Below, piece after piece: positions 21,855 to 37,700 of a stretch of DNA of 64,000 nt (position 1 is the stretch's first letter; each line of letters begins with the position of its first letter). Origin of the DNA: Maylandia zebra (Eukaryota; Chordata; Actinopteri; Cichliformes; Cichlidae); assembly GCF_041146795.1 (NCBI RefSeq), contig NC_135177.1, forward strand, positions 20,163,560 to 20,227,559, read 5' to 3'. Below the pieces are notes generated by a model that saw only the letters and a program-made list of their open reading frames with translations, was not told the DNA's origin and searched no databases. A program made the position numbers and the translations under genes.

Positions 21855-24027
21855 GTCCTCACATATGCACACGGTCATTAACACTGAAGCAAGTCATCCA
21901 AACAGGACATGATCCTGTTGCTGCAGGGCAGGAATTCTGCAAGAGGAAAAGAAAAAAACCCCTCTGTCCTCTCTAACTAGAAGCAGCTGCCCACTGGGAA
22001 AAGTACGGCAAATGAAAATCATTATCAGCTGCGGGACAGACCAGACACCGCAGCGCTCCGGTTCAATGAAGCTGCCATCTATTTAAAATAAAAAGAAATC
22101 ACATGTATAGGAGACAGATGCACGTATGCACATGCCCCTATTGTTAAGTGTCGCCGGCCTGTCTGCCACCCCCCCCACTATCCTGTTTGACCTTGTTTTT
22201 CCTCTTAATAATTATTATTTATTACACTATGACCCCAGTTAAGAATGTTTGCATCCATGCTCCCTGCTCGCCTTGTTTTCTCGTTGCTCCTGGTTCCCGC
22301 TGTCTTGCTTTTTCCTGCCTTTGCAGCAGTAATTGCTCTTCAGCTGGAGACCTTCGATCAGCCAGAGTTTAATTCTTTATAGAGCTACTGGTTTTACTGT
22401 GTCCTTCATCTTGCAGAGCCCCTACCCTTTGATGTGGCCTAATACACAAGTTTCCACACCTATTTTCCGCTCTTTTCATCCAAGACGAGACTTTCTGAAC
22501 AGCACGATAAACACAAAATAGCTCACCTTTCCATTTCTCAATCTCTTCATCTACAAATTCATCCTGTTCATTTCCTCACAGCTGATTAGACTGCCCAGCT
22601 GTGTTTCAGTGTAAGGGAGGGAATTTACCTCATAGATGTGTGTGACTTGTGGTCCAACATCATCCTCTTTAATGGGCTTCTCTTTCGGTTCCCAGTTTGG
22701 GAATGGCAGCACCACCTGAGAGGGATGAGACACCCTGGAAAGAAGAGGGAAGAGAAACAGTGTGGTGATAATAATGCATGTACACATGGATAGGTTTGGA
22801 CTTTTTCTAAGTGCATTTGCACATATAAATCCTGATTTAATACTTTTCAGTTTTTATTAGAAATATTGTGTTTAAAGGCAACAGGAACTTTCTAAATTTG
22901 TATTTTTCTTATTTCTAAATATGACAAAAACAGACCATTTAAAATATCCCTGACAATGCTGCCTGATTATACAGTGCAGCACCAATACTAACTACCTTAG
23001 TTTTAACATATACTCACTGGCCACTTCATTAGGTTCACTTGTTCAACAGCTTGTTAGCACAAATATCTAAACAGGCAACCCCACATGTGCTGCAATTCAG
23101 CACATTTAGACATGCAGACATAGCCAAGTCGATTCGGTGAAGCTGAAACTAAGGATCAGGAGATTTATGCAACTTTGAATGTGGCATGTTTGTTGGTGCC
23201 AGATTTTCCCACACAACCATCTCTAAGGTTACAGAGAAAGGTCCAAAATGAGAAAACATCCAGTGAGCTTTGCTGATGTCAAAGGTCAGAAAACAGCCAG
23301 ACTCCTTGAAGCTGATAGGAAGGCAACAGTAACTCAAATAACCACTTGTGGCAACCAATCTTTGAATGCACATGAACCTTGAACCACAAGACCACACCAG
23401 GTCCCACTCCTGTCTACAATTCGCGTAGACTCACCAAAATTGGATAAAAGAAGACTGGAAAAGTGTTGTCTGGTCTTATGAGTTTCGATTTCTGCTGCAA
23501 CACTCAGATGGTGGAGTCAGAATTCGTTGTAAACAATTTAAAAATTTAGATCCATCCTGAATTGTTGTGGTTTGGGCTACTAGTGGTGCTGGTGTAATAG
23601 TGTGGAGGATATTTTCTTGGCACACTTTTGGCCCTGTAGTACTGAGTAAACACAGTACTACAGCCTGTATTTTATGATCACAATGTACCCATCTTCTGTT
23701 GGCTGCTTCCAGCAGGATAACACACCGTCATAAAGCTCAAATCATGTCAGATGGTTTCTTGAAGATGACAATGAGCTCATTGTACTCAAATGGCCGACAC
23801 AGTCACCAAATCTCAATCCAACAGAGCACCTCTGGGATTTGGTGGAACGGGAGATTCCCATCACGGATGTGCAGCTAACAAATCTGCAGCAACTATGTGA
23901 TCCTATCGAGTTAATATGGACGAAAACCTCTGAGGGATGTTTCCAGCACTTTGTTGAATCCATGCCATAAAGAATTAGAGCAGCTTTGGAGGCAAAGATG
24001 TACCTAATGAAGTGGCATTGTTAGTGC

Positions 24028-24123
<96 letters not shown>

Positions 24124-24574
24124 GTAAAATGTTTGAAGATTTTTCTGGTGTGGAATTGTCAGTACTGTGGGCTATGATTGCCTCTTGATGATGACATTCT
24201 GATAATTTCATGGTAGTCTAAGCTAAGTGGGCAAAAATGTTTACATTCCCCACTGTGGGCATAATGTTTGCAGCTAAGTGGACATAACTGAGCCAGTTTA
24301 GCAAACAGCAGCTCTCCATGATGAGCTTAATTAAAATATCTTACTTAATTCCAGGATTAAAGTAGACATCGCATCAGACTGAAGCAAACACCACCCCCAC
24401 TAATAACAGAGAATTAAAATGTGAATTGCTAAATTTTAAATGTTCATCTGAGCAGGGACATTTTTACAGTGCAAACATAGGAGCATGCCCTCGTCTTGCT
24501 TATACCAGGTCCCGCTGTGTTTGTGTGTACGGCTGACCACACCCAAACAACAACAAGTAAGGCTCCAAGCTTTG

Positions 24575-24614
<40 letters not shown>

Positions 24615-27600
24615 CTTGTGTGCATCAGCAGGCATACGGGAATCCATGAACATGCCAGCGGCTCCAAGGTTTTCCATGTGCACGTGATTAGCTTAGATTT
24701 ATGACTAGAGATGTGTTTTTATGCTCTTTGTTTCTATCTGCAGATGAACAGGGAGCACAAATTCAAGCATTTTAATAATATCCTACAATAAAAATAAAGA
24801 AGTTTAGCCTGAAACAAGATTGTCATATTAACAAATTATCTTTAGGATAATTAGAATAATGCTTTGTTTCAAGGCAACAAAGCATTCGGCGACCGTGTCT
24901 CAGAGACTTAAGCAATGGTTGACTCACCCACGTAAATCAAGCTGAGCTTGGGCGGTGACAGACAGATTCAAACTGACCAGGTTGCTGTCGGAGTTATCTT
25001 TGTTGGAGCTGTGGAGACATTCATACGGTTAAAATAAAAGAACTATAAAAAGAACAAACTGATTTTATTATTTCCAGTGAGGCTTTGATACAGTGCAAAC
25101 AGAACCAAAACTCAAGATGAACTCATAATAAAGCCGGATTTTCAGGTTCAGATGACTCTGACAAGAATTCCCCTAGCAGGGGGATTGCAAAAGTCAAACA
25201 TCTGCATCTAGCGATGTGAGATATTGAAAATAACGCTATTAAGCACACAGTGGGCATCTTGTGTAGAGCTTGTCTCCTGTCTGGAGCTCCTCGGGGCCAT
25301 CTGTATTTTTCTGCGTCTGCGGTTAGTTTCATCAAACCACAGACAGCAACATGATCGGGACAGACACGAAACGTATTTACATGGATCAGATGAAACACAA
25401 ACAGCTCTTTGTGCGTGTATGAAAGAGACAGAAACAGTGACGATGGTTGGGGGGGGGTTGAGCATGACTGCTGGTGGGTGTGTCACCTGTGGATCTGTAG
25501 TTCAAAGCTGATTTTTGGTCCAGCATCTTCTAGCCTTTGGACTGAAAACCTCAAGCCAACAGACAGCTGGTGAGGGCAGGAGCATGTAAAAAAACACACA
25601 AAAAACAGGGAGAACTGATCAAAAACACGACAGAAAGAATGGGTGTTGGGGCAGGGGCTGTTAAAGAAAGATGACAGAGAAATAAAATCCATCTGTACAT
25701 AAAAAGTCACATTAACTAGATCAGTTTCTGGGTTCTCAAAGGCAGATTATCAAAGTTGTGTGTGTTGATAGCGCGCGAGATTCTTAAATCAGAAAAAAGC
25801 CAGACTACAGACACACAGACACATAAAAGCCACAGTTAGGTTTCTTGTGTCTCCTCAGTTTAAATTCTCTGGACTAACTCGAAACACATGCAGGAATTAG
25901 TTCATCATCGACGGCATGGCAGCGTGCGCATGTGTGTGCACGGATATGTGAGTTCTGCTGAACAACAGGTCAAGCACATGGATCAGAGAGGAAAATGACA
26001 GCATGCAGACGTGCACTTCAAGAGGGAGACCTGGGGGAGGAGAGGGGGAGTGATGGTGGAGTGTGGGACTACAAAGTCAAGTTATCTTTATGGATACACA
26101 TGTGAGAGATGAGCAAGGCAGAGAAGCTCTACAGAGACAGGCACCAAGTGAGAACAAACCATTTGGAGAGAAGTCATCACTTTTACCTCCCGTTTCAGAG
26201 AGGGTGAAGCTTAAAATTTGTCTTTAGGGCACCTGGAACTCTGTGGTTGAAAGCTGGGAGTTAATGTTTGCAGTACTGTCCTTCAGTCGCTGTGGTCAGC
26301 TTGAATTTAGGTCGGTTAGAAAATGGGTTGTGCTTTCATGGTGCAGAAAATCTTCAAAACATCCGCCTAAACCTTCTCAAAGCAATGCATCTTTGTTATA
26401 TTCTCTGCCTTACGTCAGCGCACTGTGTATTCCAAAAACTGCAGCTTGGCTAAAACACTCGGCTCCTGTGTTTGGCAGCCACAACGCTTCGCGCAGTGTG
26501 TTTAGCTCATAATTTAACAGAACAATGATTCTTTGGAACGACAGAGTGAGAAGTGGTTTATGCCAATGAAGTGGTTTAAAGGGTTTTCCGCTGACAATGT
26601 AATACTTCTTGTCAGCATCACAAGGTGGTTACTATTATTAAAATTTCAACTGACCACAGCGACTGTGTTTAAAGACGGATGAAAGTGCAAACTTTGAGCA
26701 ACCAGCTGGAGGATTAAAAGTGATTTCAAATCAAGATCATGGATCACGTTGAACTCACACTCCTCTCTTTTTCCCTGCACACCTGACTCTAAACTACACT
26801 ACCTGAACAAAAGTACACATTACTACTCATCATTGCTACAAGAGCTGCTTGGTTAAATACCATGAAGCTCCCGGCTCACATTTTGTGTGCTGATGTTAAC
26901 GTCAGAGGTTTGGAGCTGTTACTGAGTCAGCAGAAAGTTGGTGATTTTTACACACTGTGCGCCGCAGCACTAGGAAACCTCAGTTTCTAACTTTACGTGG
27001 TCTGCCACTTTGGGGTTGAGTTGCTGTGGTTCCTAAATGGTTCCACTTTGCAATAACAATTCAATTCAATTTCATTTTATTTATATAGCGCCAAATCACA
27101 ACAACAGTTGCCTCAAGGCGCTTTATATTGCACAGTAGATCGTACAATAATAGATACAGAGAAAAATCCAACAATCATATGACCCCCTATGACCAAGCAC
27201 TTTGGCAACAGTGGGAAGGAAAAACTCCCTTTTAACAGGAAGCAACCTCCGGCAGAACCAGGCTCAGGGAGGGGCGGGGCCATCTGCTGCGACCGGTTGG
27301 GGTGAGAGAAAGAAGACAGGATAAAGACATGCAGTGGAAGAAAGACAGAGATTAATAACAGATATGATTCAATGCAGAGAGGTCTCTTAACACATAGTGA
27401 GTGAGGAAGGTGACTGGAAAGGGAAAAACTCAATGCATCATGGGAATCCCCCGACAGCCTACGTCTATTGCAGCACAACTAAGGGAGGATTCATTCACCA
27501 CATAAAACCACTTACAGATGATCATGGAATATCTAGGAGGGACGAAATCTCATGTACTGACGCGTTTGAACAGTCACATCCCATTACAGCATCATGCTTG

Positions 27601-28680
27601 ATTTCAGTGTGCTCTTTAGAACGAGCCACTCTTTCAAAATGTTTGCAAACCGACTGCATGGCTAGATGTTTTTGTACAACTGTGGCAATGAGACTGAAAA
27701 CACCTGAATTAAGAGATTAAGACTTCTGTGTGTTTGTTTGAAAAACAAATGTATTTATTCAAATGTGGAACTGGCGACTTCTTTTCCAAATGGTGGAACA
27801 AACCGAGAAGCTGCAGAAACTCTACTTTGGAAAAGAAAAAGAGCCACAGTGTCAGAGTAGTCACAAAAAAAGATGAAGCAAGAGAGCAACAGAAACTAAA
27901 AGTAGTGCAAAAGAAGAGGGAACCACTAAAGTGAAATGTAAGATTCAGATTTCTTCCTTTGCCTTATATATGTGAGCAACAAAAGCGGTTAGCTGAATAC
28001 ATCTGGGTGTTTTAAACCTGAAATCAGTCTGGATTCAACGGTGCTAGGGTGGGGAGAGGTTTTTTATTGCCATTATAAATAAAATCTGTATTTCTGATGT
28101 GATGTGGCTAGAACTGATACTTATGTTAGATCACTTTGTGGTTTGGAAACTGTGTGCAGCCATTACTCATTCCATTAATGCTCTCCAGTAGCCTCCAGCT
28201 ACTATAAATATGATATGTGTATAACTGCATTTCTCCTATAGCAAAAATTTGCAATCAATTAATTTAGTATTTTTCATTTATATTTTGCTGGAATCAGTAA
28301 TTTAAGCACTGCAATTTTGTGAAACACTAACAAAAAACACATCTTCAAAGTAGGACTCCACTGATTGATAAATGACTGAAACTAAGATTCTGACCAGTAG
28401 AGGAAGAATGATGACAGAGATGCAGGCAGGCAGATGAATGCAAATACCAAAGCCAAAAAAACTGCTTCCCTTCAGGCGTGTACCCTTAACTCATCGCTCT
28501 GTTCATGCAGCAGAGGGTTGACCACCAGTGATGAGAACTATTTAGCTGCACAATACAACCAGAATCTGTACGGGGGACATGGAGGTATGTTCTGCATCAG
28601 CTCATGGATTCCTGAACGTTCAATGGGGCAAGCGCAGAGTTCAATATGGGAAACATCTGGATAGCTGGAGAGCTGCGCAT

Positions 28681-28739
<59 letters not shown>

Positions 28740-31700
28740 TATGCATGCCTTGTCCTTTTACACGCTCTTGTTATGCTCTCCTCCCCCAACAGTGAAACAT
28801 GACCGCATAATTGATTTATCAGAATGCTATGTGTCACCTCCAAAGAGCAAATGCACCTCTCTGCCAGCCTTGACGCCTTTAAAAAAACAACAAAAGCCCA
28901 CATTCACACACATGTCATGCTTTGTAGCACATCTCTGTGTATCTGAGTGGTAGAATTTCATGTAACATGGGACCGCTCTTTACTTTACAAAGCCTTGGCT
29001 TCCTGCATGTGTCAGCCACGCACGACCTAAATGGATTATTACTACACATGCACGCTTGGACTGAATGCAAAGCCTAGCCCTGTGAATCAGACTGTGTGGA
29101 ATGGAGGTCAAGGTGAACATCAGCAATCACTGGAAAGCATCAATCAGGGCGAATTAAACCTGAGGCCTAACAGTTGCGCCTTCTTAGCGTGGGTGTTGTT
29201 GAAACGTTTGTGTGTGCGTTTGCGCTTACGTGCGAGAACTCACCTCCGTCTCGGCCACCATCGGGTTCCCGAGGTCACACACCACCATCCTGGACTCATT
29301 GATCAACTTGTACTCACAGTTTAACTGAGAGAGAGACTAGAGGAGATCCAAGGTACGGAAAGACAGTAAGAGTGGGACAAGAACAGTGAATGAAAGTGAC
29401 AAATAGAGAGCAGTGAGAGTCAAGTGGTGAGCGAAAAGACAAAGGGAGGCAAGTATAACACCATCAAAGGGGGATGGGAGTGAGAAGGGTGAAAAAGAGA
29501 AGGAGAGAGGCAGGGGGGAGGACAGGAGAGGAAGAGTGATGAATGCTCTGACAGTAACAATGTCATCAATCAAACAGCCCCATTACACACTCATTAGCGC
29601 ACACACGTGCAAACACACACACACGCAGACGTAAACACACATATGCACACAGAAGTTGACCCTATCCATTTCCGTGGTCACTAATGCAGCTTGTAAATCA
29701 TAATAGGGGCTTTTGAGCTGTTGCCAGTAGAGCATACCCGGCTGATAGCCTTGCCTTAATCATGTCTAACAAACACAAACCACAAAGACACAACAGGATG
29801 CGATGCCGGACTGTAACTGAAGCCTCAAATAGCCCACTTCCCAGTTTTTGAACTTGGCTTCAATGATGATGAGACAACAGTTTTGGTCTTATCTATTTTC
29901 AGCATCCACCCTTCTGGCCCTTAACATTAAACTGGGATAATTGATGTCAGACAAATCTGTGTGCAATGTGTGTAAAAGAGTGTGCGTGAGTATTTACCTC
30001 CACCCTGCGCTCTACTCCGATGTAGTCAGCTTCAGGCGGTAGCAATGCGTAGAGCTCTGTCTCGTAGGCTCCCTCTCCTCGGTTCACCGCAGTGATGGTC
30101 AACATGACCAGGTTGTCATCTGCAATCACCACCTCTGTGCGGTCCCTGTGTTTGTGCGTTTTATTGCAGGAAGAGAAAAAAGCAGAGGCAGGAAATAAAG
30201 CACTTTGCTGTAATTAAATATAAAAAAACAAATGTGTTTTTTTCCCCTGTAAATTCTAGTTAATAATTTTCGGGACTGGACATGTGCAATCTCATCAGCT
30301 GCAAAGAATGCAGTACCTCCGACCCCAACAATAACCCCACCAGCACACGCGTGTGTGTGTTAATCAGTCAGTAAATGCTGACAGGATGTTTGCATAATGC
30401 TGCCATGGAGATATCGAACAGCTGGAAGCACTGTGGAGAATAGGTTAATTCACATATGCAACATGCACACGAGCACACTCACAAACACACGCTCCGTGGT
30501 AAACGGGGCCATAATGTGAGCAACTTTAGTGTAAACTTGGCGCATTGTGTGAGGAATAACAGACACAGTTGCTTTGGTTTTGCTGTGTGTGCGTGGGTGC
30601 CTGCGTTTGGCTGTCTGAAGTGTTGGGTGTTTAGAAGTTCAGGTCAAAGGGTGCCGCCGCGTCTTACATGCTGGCAGAGAGCTGGAGGTCCGGGATACAA
30701 ATATTGTCGTCGCCGCAGTCGAGGAGGATGTAAGCCTGAGAGGAAGAGGGGCACAAAGAGAGGACTGAGATGAGGACACGGAAGGATGCAGGTGCTCTAT
30801 ATATATAACATATACACATTCACACAGGCCTTTGGTTTGTTGTGTTGCTGCCTGATTTGGGCAGAGATCTGACTTCTGTCTCTCTGCGGCTACTATGATA
30901 GTCCTCGGTTTGTTGCTGTTTTGTTTTATTACGACACTTAACGTCCAAAAATTTAAGGAAGTGTAACTAGCGAGCTAATTTTAATGGAAGCAATAAAATA
31001 AATCCTTCTTATTAAAAACGATAAACAATATGGGCAGTGCTCCTCTTTTCACCATGACCTCATATGATCCATGTTTCCAGTGAACATAGTTCAGTGCTGA
31101 AAAGCTTCTTAATGTTTATATTAACTCAATTCACACATGGGAGCGCAACCAAACGAGTGCATATTCTTCCATCATAACAAGTCTGAAAATGGCCTAGAGC
31201 TGGATCTTAGCGTACATCAGGGCCTTTCTTAGTTTTTTGCTATTTTTATTAAGTAAATATACTGCTCCAAACTCTAGATTATAACAGTTTCATCTGCAAA
31301 GGTAAACTGCGCTGTCCCATCCCGGGAAATGATAGACTCCAAGTTGATTTTAGGTGAATCAGATGGTTTATATTTGGGAGTCAGTCTTTTTGTGTCCAAG
31401 ACAAGCATTTTAAATCAAGCAATGACTGAATAAAATATGATCTCAGGTCGATTCTGGATCTCTTTTGGGCTTAGCGAAGTTGAGTTAGTTCAATTTTTAC
31501 AGCCCAGTGTCACAAATCACAAATTTGTTCCATAGGTCTTCAACAACCTAAAGCCTCCTTTCTTCTGATAAAGAAAAGCTCCCCCAAAGAATCCATTAAA
31601 CAGGGCCAACTAAGGAGAAATCCTTCTTTGATGTGCCGTGTACACTGTACTGTACAGCATTATGTGTTTATATGTACATACAACATGTATGCTTACATGC

Positions 31701-34700
31701 TCTTGGAGGAAGGTGCTGCTGTAGTGGTTAAGGACAGGTGGAAGACTTTGGTCAAGAGTAGCTGGAGCCAGGCTGTAGTTGAGAGCGAGTGAGATGGGGC
31801 TCAGCTTGTCCCTGAACTCATCCTCCTCCTGGAATAAAGTGTGAATGAGAATGAGAGAAACGTGCTGTCAGTCATTCACAACCTCACTTACAAAGCTCAT
31901 TAACTATTTCTTGTATGTGTGTTCGTGTGCACGGTTTGATTTGCTCACTCTGAGGTAAATTGTGTAGCTCAGGCATGCACGTGGGCGACTGTGACCCAGC
32001 CTCAGGAGTCCCATGCGCTGAGGCTGCTCGGTGTCCAAGAAAAGCACTCTCTTCACTCCACCCCTGGAGCCTTTGAGCCAATCGAGCTGCAGCTCCGCTC
32101 TCAGGTCTGCACAGAAGATAATAATAAATAAGTAGAGATTAAATTTGAGTTAACAGGTAGACGATTCAGCCAATCCGACACTACTTAACTGTTGAACCTA
32201 AAGCGGAGATGTCAAACTCATTTGACATCACGGGCCACATTCAGCCCACTTTGATCTTAAGTAGGGCAAAGCAGTGAAAGACATTTAACTAAATATTTAA
32301 TTCCTGAAAATTTCTTATTGTAAGTAAAAGAACTGCAACTTCAACAGTGGGTGTTTTCTTTATAATAAATAAATAAAATTACAGGAAAAAATCTGTTAGC
32401 AGATTGCCCAGGGTGCCCTGTACAAAGAGAACATACAGTTTTTATTAATTCATATTTTTCCACTGTGGACTGAAGTCTTTGTTGGGCCTTATGTTTCACA
32501 GCCATGCTCTAAAGGGTCTGGGTTCGATGTGACTTTCCATTAGATATGGGATAAAGTCCTATTTGCATTTGTGTGTTTGTGTGTCTTCTATCTCATCTAT
32601 TGCTCCTCACACCCACCTTTGTTCTCCACTCTGATTGGTGTATAAGAGCAGAAGATTCCCAGCAGGAAACTCTAATAATGATACAGTATGTACAGCAGAG
32701 CCGATTTCAGCTACTGCACAGCTGCTTACCTACAGAGCTGGGGATGCCCACACCACTCACGGCTGCACAAACATCCACTTTGAGGCTACGAGAAAGGAAA
32801 ATTGGAAAAAGAGACAAGAGGTAACAAATTTGAGTCTCACATGTGTTCCGATGGTAGTTCTAGTTAATTTGTGTGTAAGAGAACGCAAACTGGTGCACAC
32901 TACTGGAAATGTCAGGGTTTTTTTTTTTTAAGGGATTTCCCAAGTGCTGTTAAAGAGAAAGGATTTTTTTAACATGGCTTTTCCAAAGATCCTAGCTAGA
33001 AGTTTCATTTTAATTTAATTTTTATTATTTATTCATTTATTTGCTGCATGTGTTCTCCACACATTCTCATGACATTTGTATAAATGTTAAAAAAAAATCA
33101 GAATGACTAAAAAAAAACAACAACCCACAAACAAGGCACTTCTTCCTTCCTGCACTCCACGGGGCACGGGGAATTACCACAGTGCCCCCTGCCCATTAGA
33201 CACACAGATATGGGAGACTGGGAAACACTTCTGCATTTCCTCAATTTATGTGGGTATTACCCTATGTGCAAGTGTTTTTTCTGAGCGTGCATGTGCGTTA
33301 TCGCCACTTTAATCAAGGACAGGAACTCTCACACAGGAAGGCCTGTGCTGTTAATAACCACTAATCTGGGGAAGCTTGTGGATGCAATGCTCCTCTTACA
33401 CTGACGACTCAGCAAGTGTGAGCCAGTGTGAGGGAATTACAGTGCTTCATGTGATCATTATTTCTTTGGTTTCAGTTCACCAACACTAACAAGCAGAATG
33501 CAGCTGTTGCAGATTCCTGTGTTTGCTAATAATTAGGTTCCCAATTAGATGACACAATGATGATGAGCTGGTTTTTCTTCAAGTGTGATGCAGATGTTAG
33601 TTTGCGTGTGTGTGTGTATGACAAAGTGCAGGTTCTCTTTTGTTAAAAAATGCTCCCCTGAGTCATTATAACCTCTTCAGGTAGTTTCACACGTAGTAAA
33701 TATGTGTTGCATGTGTGCGGTGTTCGAGGGTATGCTCGAGTGTGATGTTAATAAGCACTGTGTGCCAAACTTAAGTGCACGCAACACAGAAATGACCCCT
33801 AGTTTACTGCCGACAGCCCCGGCTCTTTATTTAGCTGTTACTGTATAGAACTTTCCTCCTCTAGCCTTAAATAAGTCACAAAATAGTTGAAATTAACTGA
33901 TATTCTGCATCAGAGCTGCGGGGGGGGGGGGTTAATGGTTTCTGTTGTCGCCGCCCCTCTTTTTTATGAGTGTTTCTCTTGACCCTGGCCTTGAGTGTAG
34001 CCATTTGGTTCATATATAAACACTTACATTTCCAAGACGACTGGATAACATGTTGCGCAGTTCTTTTCTAAAATAACAGGCCCTAAAACTTGCTACAGAC
34101 CAGTCGCCTTTTTCTCTTTCCTCTACTTCTTCATCCTCTTTTCCCAGCGCCAGTTTGTGCCGCATCTTAACCACTACATTGAAATCAGAGAGCTGAGCAT
34201 GAGATTTTCTGAAAAAATAATTACCAGCTAATCTTTAAAAGGGCTGTTTAAGCTTGGGACAAATTGTTTTTGGCCTCACAAACAAGCTATGAACAGAACA
34301 TGCCGTTGCCTCTTGGGTTCATAGGGAAAACATGTCAAGGCTCAGTCACACCAGAGTAAAAATAGGATCACATCCTCTTTGTGTCTAGGAAAATCGGTGG
34401 CTGTCCGGTGATCGCACTGAATGTTTTTGCTATCACAGGCCGATTGCAAGTAGCTGCAGCCAACACTTTTGATTGCAAGGCAATTACAGACGTCACAAAG
34501 TGAGATGTCACTATTTGTGGGAGGATTTCAGAATTTCTGTTTCAAATTTGTGAGGTTCTGTCCATATATGAATTTCTGTTTAATGTGAATTTCTGTGTCT
34601 GTAGATGGCAAAGATCTGCGATAAACAGCAACAGATTCATCACATTGACTATTATCAAAAACAGACTACGTGTGATTTCCAACTGGACCCCATTCAGTTG

Positions 34701-37700
34701 CAGACTGAGAGCAGACTTCACCTTATGGCTGACTGTGAGTGGTCACAGATCTGGTAACCACCATCGAAGCAACCATTGGAAAGGCGATGAATGAGTTTGC
34801 ACAAAGTCACAATCATTTTGTCATTGTTTTCCCTCGTGTGAGCGTAACATCAACAAAGATTTCCCCACTTACCACCAAAGAAGTGAGTGGGTTTCCTTTT
34901 AAACTTTGCCTTTTCGTCTCCTCTAACTGATCTGTCAAGCTAAGAGAACCCACAGTTAAAAATCTCATTTCCCTCACATTTAAAAACTGGATAAGAAAAT
35001 ACTGGTTGAACGTCTCTAACCTCTTCCAAGTAACAACAACCTAATCAAGGAAGCTGGAAATGACAAATAAAGAACAAGCATCTTATTTAAAAAACATGTA
35101 AACATAATCGACGTATGCTTTAATTTCAGTTCCTGTTGTGCAAGAACCTGTTTCATCTAAAGCTACCATGTCTGTTTGTATTTGAGGGGGGGAAAGTACA
35201 AATGTTTTATTCTTTTGATCCTGGAGCAGACAGAATATTTTAGAAGACAGTGGAAGCACTTCAGACAAACACTCAGTGTTGTTGTACCACCTTCAGAGTC
35301 AAAGACCGCTGGGTAATTATTTTTTAGGAAATCAGATACTTAACTATGTGACTGAAATGTAATGGAGATGTATGAAGCACAGGCTGGAGATTTCACCCTT
35401 TATGCTCCTTTCTAGTTCAAATTGCAGGGAAATGTCTCTGAAACACAAGAGACTCAAACAGCCTTTAATTCTATTGCTGCTGTTTGAATCACTGCGTGTT
35501 TGCATATGTCCAAAGTCCTATTTGATTCCATACCTTGGACCATAATTTTATAGCGGTTTATTTAAATAGGCTGAGTTTTGTTTTGACAATACTCCACAGT
35601 ATAAGGCTCTATGTCAATCCAGCCCAAACCCCTTTCTTTTTTCTCTCACTGCCAATATTCACACACCACTACGCAGACACCGCGATGGCATAAAGCCGAG
35701 CCCACTTCTCCGTCCAAACAGTCCTACAGCAGTTCCTGTCCCAAAAAGTCAGGACCAACAATAGACTGAAGCGAAGCCGCAGGAGCCTTTAGACTGGCTC
35801 CCCTCAACTAAACTCACCCCCAGACCGTTCAAAGCCAGCGTGCTCACCCCCACCAACAATAATATAATCAAAACAGAATTATGCCGTTTCAGATTAATTG
35901 CAGAGCCCCGTAAATCTGAGGTTCCGGGTCATATGAGTGGGCTTTTTCAGTGGGCTGCTGTGTTATTGCAGCAGAGACACTGACAAACGGACTTTGGCCG
36001 ATGGCAGACATCTAGAGCGCAGAGGTGAAATATTTGTCACATCCGTCAGTGAGGGTGTAATTTGTAAAATGGGAAACTTTATACTGCACAGCATATTAGG
36101 ATACAGTACGAGCAGGATTGTTTCTTTTACAGATCTGAGGTTCAGAGCAGCAGTGGGCCTCATTAGTCTTATGTTTGCTTAAGACTTTGATCCCTTTAAC
36201 TTTCATTCACCTGCACATGCACTCACACATCTGCGCACACACAAACACACGCAAGGTCCGTTTTTCCAAACTGCGAAATAATTTACAACTGACCAAAGGC
36301 GTTAACGCTGGAAAAGTGTCTAATTTAGGTACTAAGAGCTGTCACTCTTCATTTTTAACTCGACCGTAGGTGCGGATTCGACCGCCTTTTTCTCACCATG
36401 CCATGCCAAACGGAAGCGGCAGAGTGACCCAGCTGGAAAAAATTACAACAAACTGTAGACTGTGGTGACGAGCTAGAGAAACATCTCACAAAACAAAAGG
36501 AAATCAACGTTTTATTCTGTGGGAAAGGATTCGCCTGTTTAATTGCAAAATGTGCAGCAGAGTCAGAATATAGATTTCTGTAATGATGCACATTCTTTTA
36601 TTGTACTCTTGTAGATTTCTGTTTTTCTTTGATTTTGTTTATTTAACCTTGAAAAAAAATCTGACTGAGATCAAAATCTCTTTTTCAAGAGGGACCCTGC
36701 CAAGAGTGCTGCATGAAAACATTGGTACAACAATAAATATCCAGTTAAGATGTATAAATAGGTCCGTTTCCAAAAGTCAGATTGAAAGTAAACAATGGCA
36801 GTGAAATTAGAAGTGGATGAAGGAGGTTTTTGACTAACCTCCTTCAAGCTCAAGGAGTCAGCATCTGGTCAGAGTAGTACTGGTTTCAAAAAATGTGTAA
36901 CGTTTATGTCTATCGGTAAGGAGAGGGCAGCTGAAGAAGTTAATATACTGGTGCTTTCAATCACAGTTAATACACTGCCTGGCCAAAAAACAAAGGTCAC
37001 CACCTGGATTTAACTAAACCAACAGGTAAGAGCCTTCTATTGGATAATTACTGCAGTGATTAAAACATTTCGGCTGGCAACTAAACGGCCAACCACCTTC
37101 AAATTAGAAATGTAGATGGAAAAAATCTTGACTGTGATCAGGGATCATTTATGCTGGGAAAATCAGACTGTAAAGAAATCAACAGTAGAACGTTCATGTT
37201 TAACAGTGAAGGTAAAAACATTTCCACATGCACAATGTAAAGACGGCTCATGGAGTTTGGGACTAAACAGCTGTGTAGCCTTAAGAAAAACACTTATCAG
37301 TAATGTTAATTTAAAAAAAGTTTCAATGTGCCAGGAAGCATAAAGATTGGACTCTGGAGCAATGGAAAAAGGAGTCCAGATTTACCCTGTTCCAGAGTGA
37401 TGGGTGCACCGGGGTAGGAAGAGAGATGGAGTGATACACCCATCACGCCTGAGGCCAGATTTACTAACACTGGATTTTGGCAAAAAATCCAGTGTTAGTA
37501 AAAAAAAGAAAGAAAAAAAAAACAAACAAATAAAAAAGAAACTGCATAACTTTTGTAACCACACCTATGAGCACTATTCAGGGATTGTGTTCACACACAA
37601 CTTTGCCCCGTCTAGTGCCTGTCATACAAGCCTGTGGGGCAGTGGAGTCAGTTTAACTATCTGAATATACAGACTCATCGGGTTTTTCCATCAACAGATT

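Noticed and set aside
34585..34930. Open frames of 60-70 codons in itga8 intron 15
   Set aside because: They have no similarity that I recognise, no splice context consistent with itga8, and a length expected by chance.
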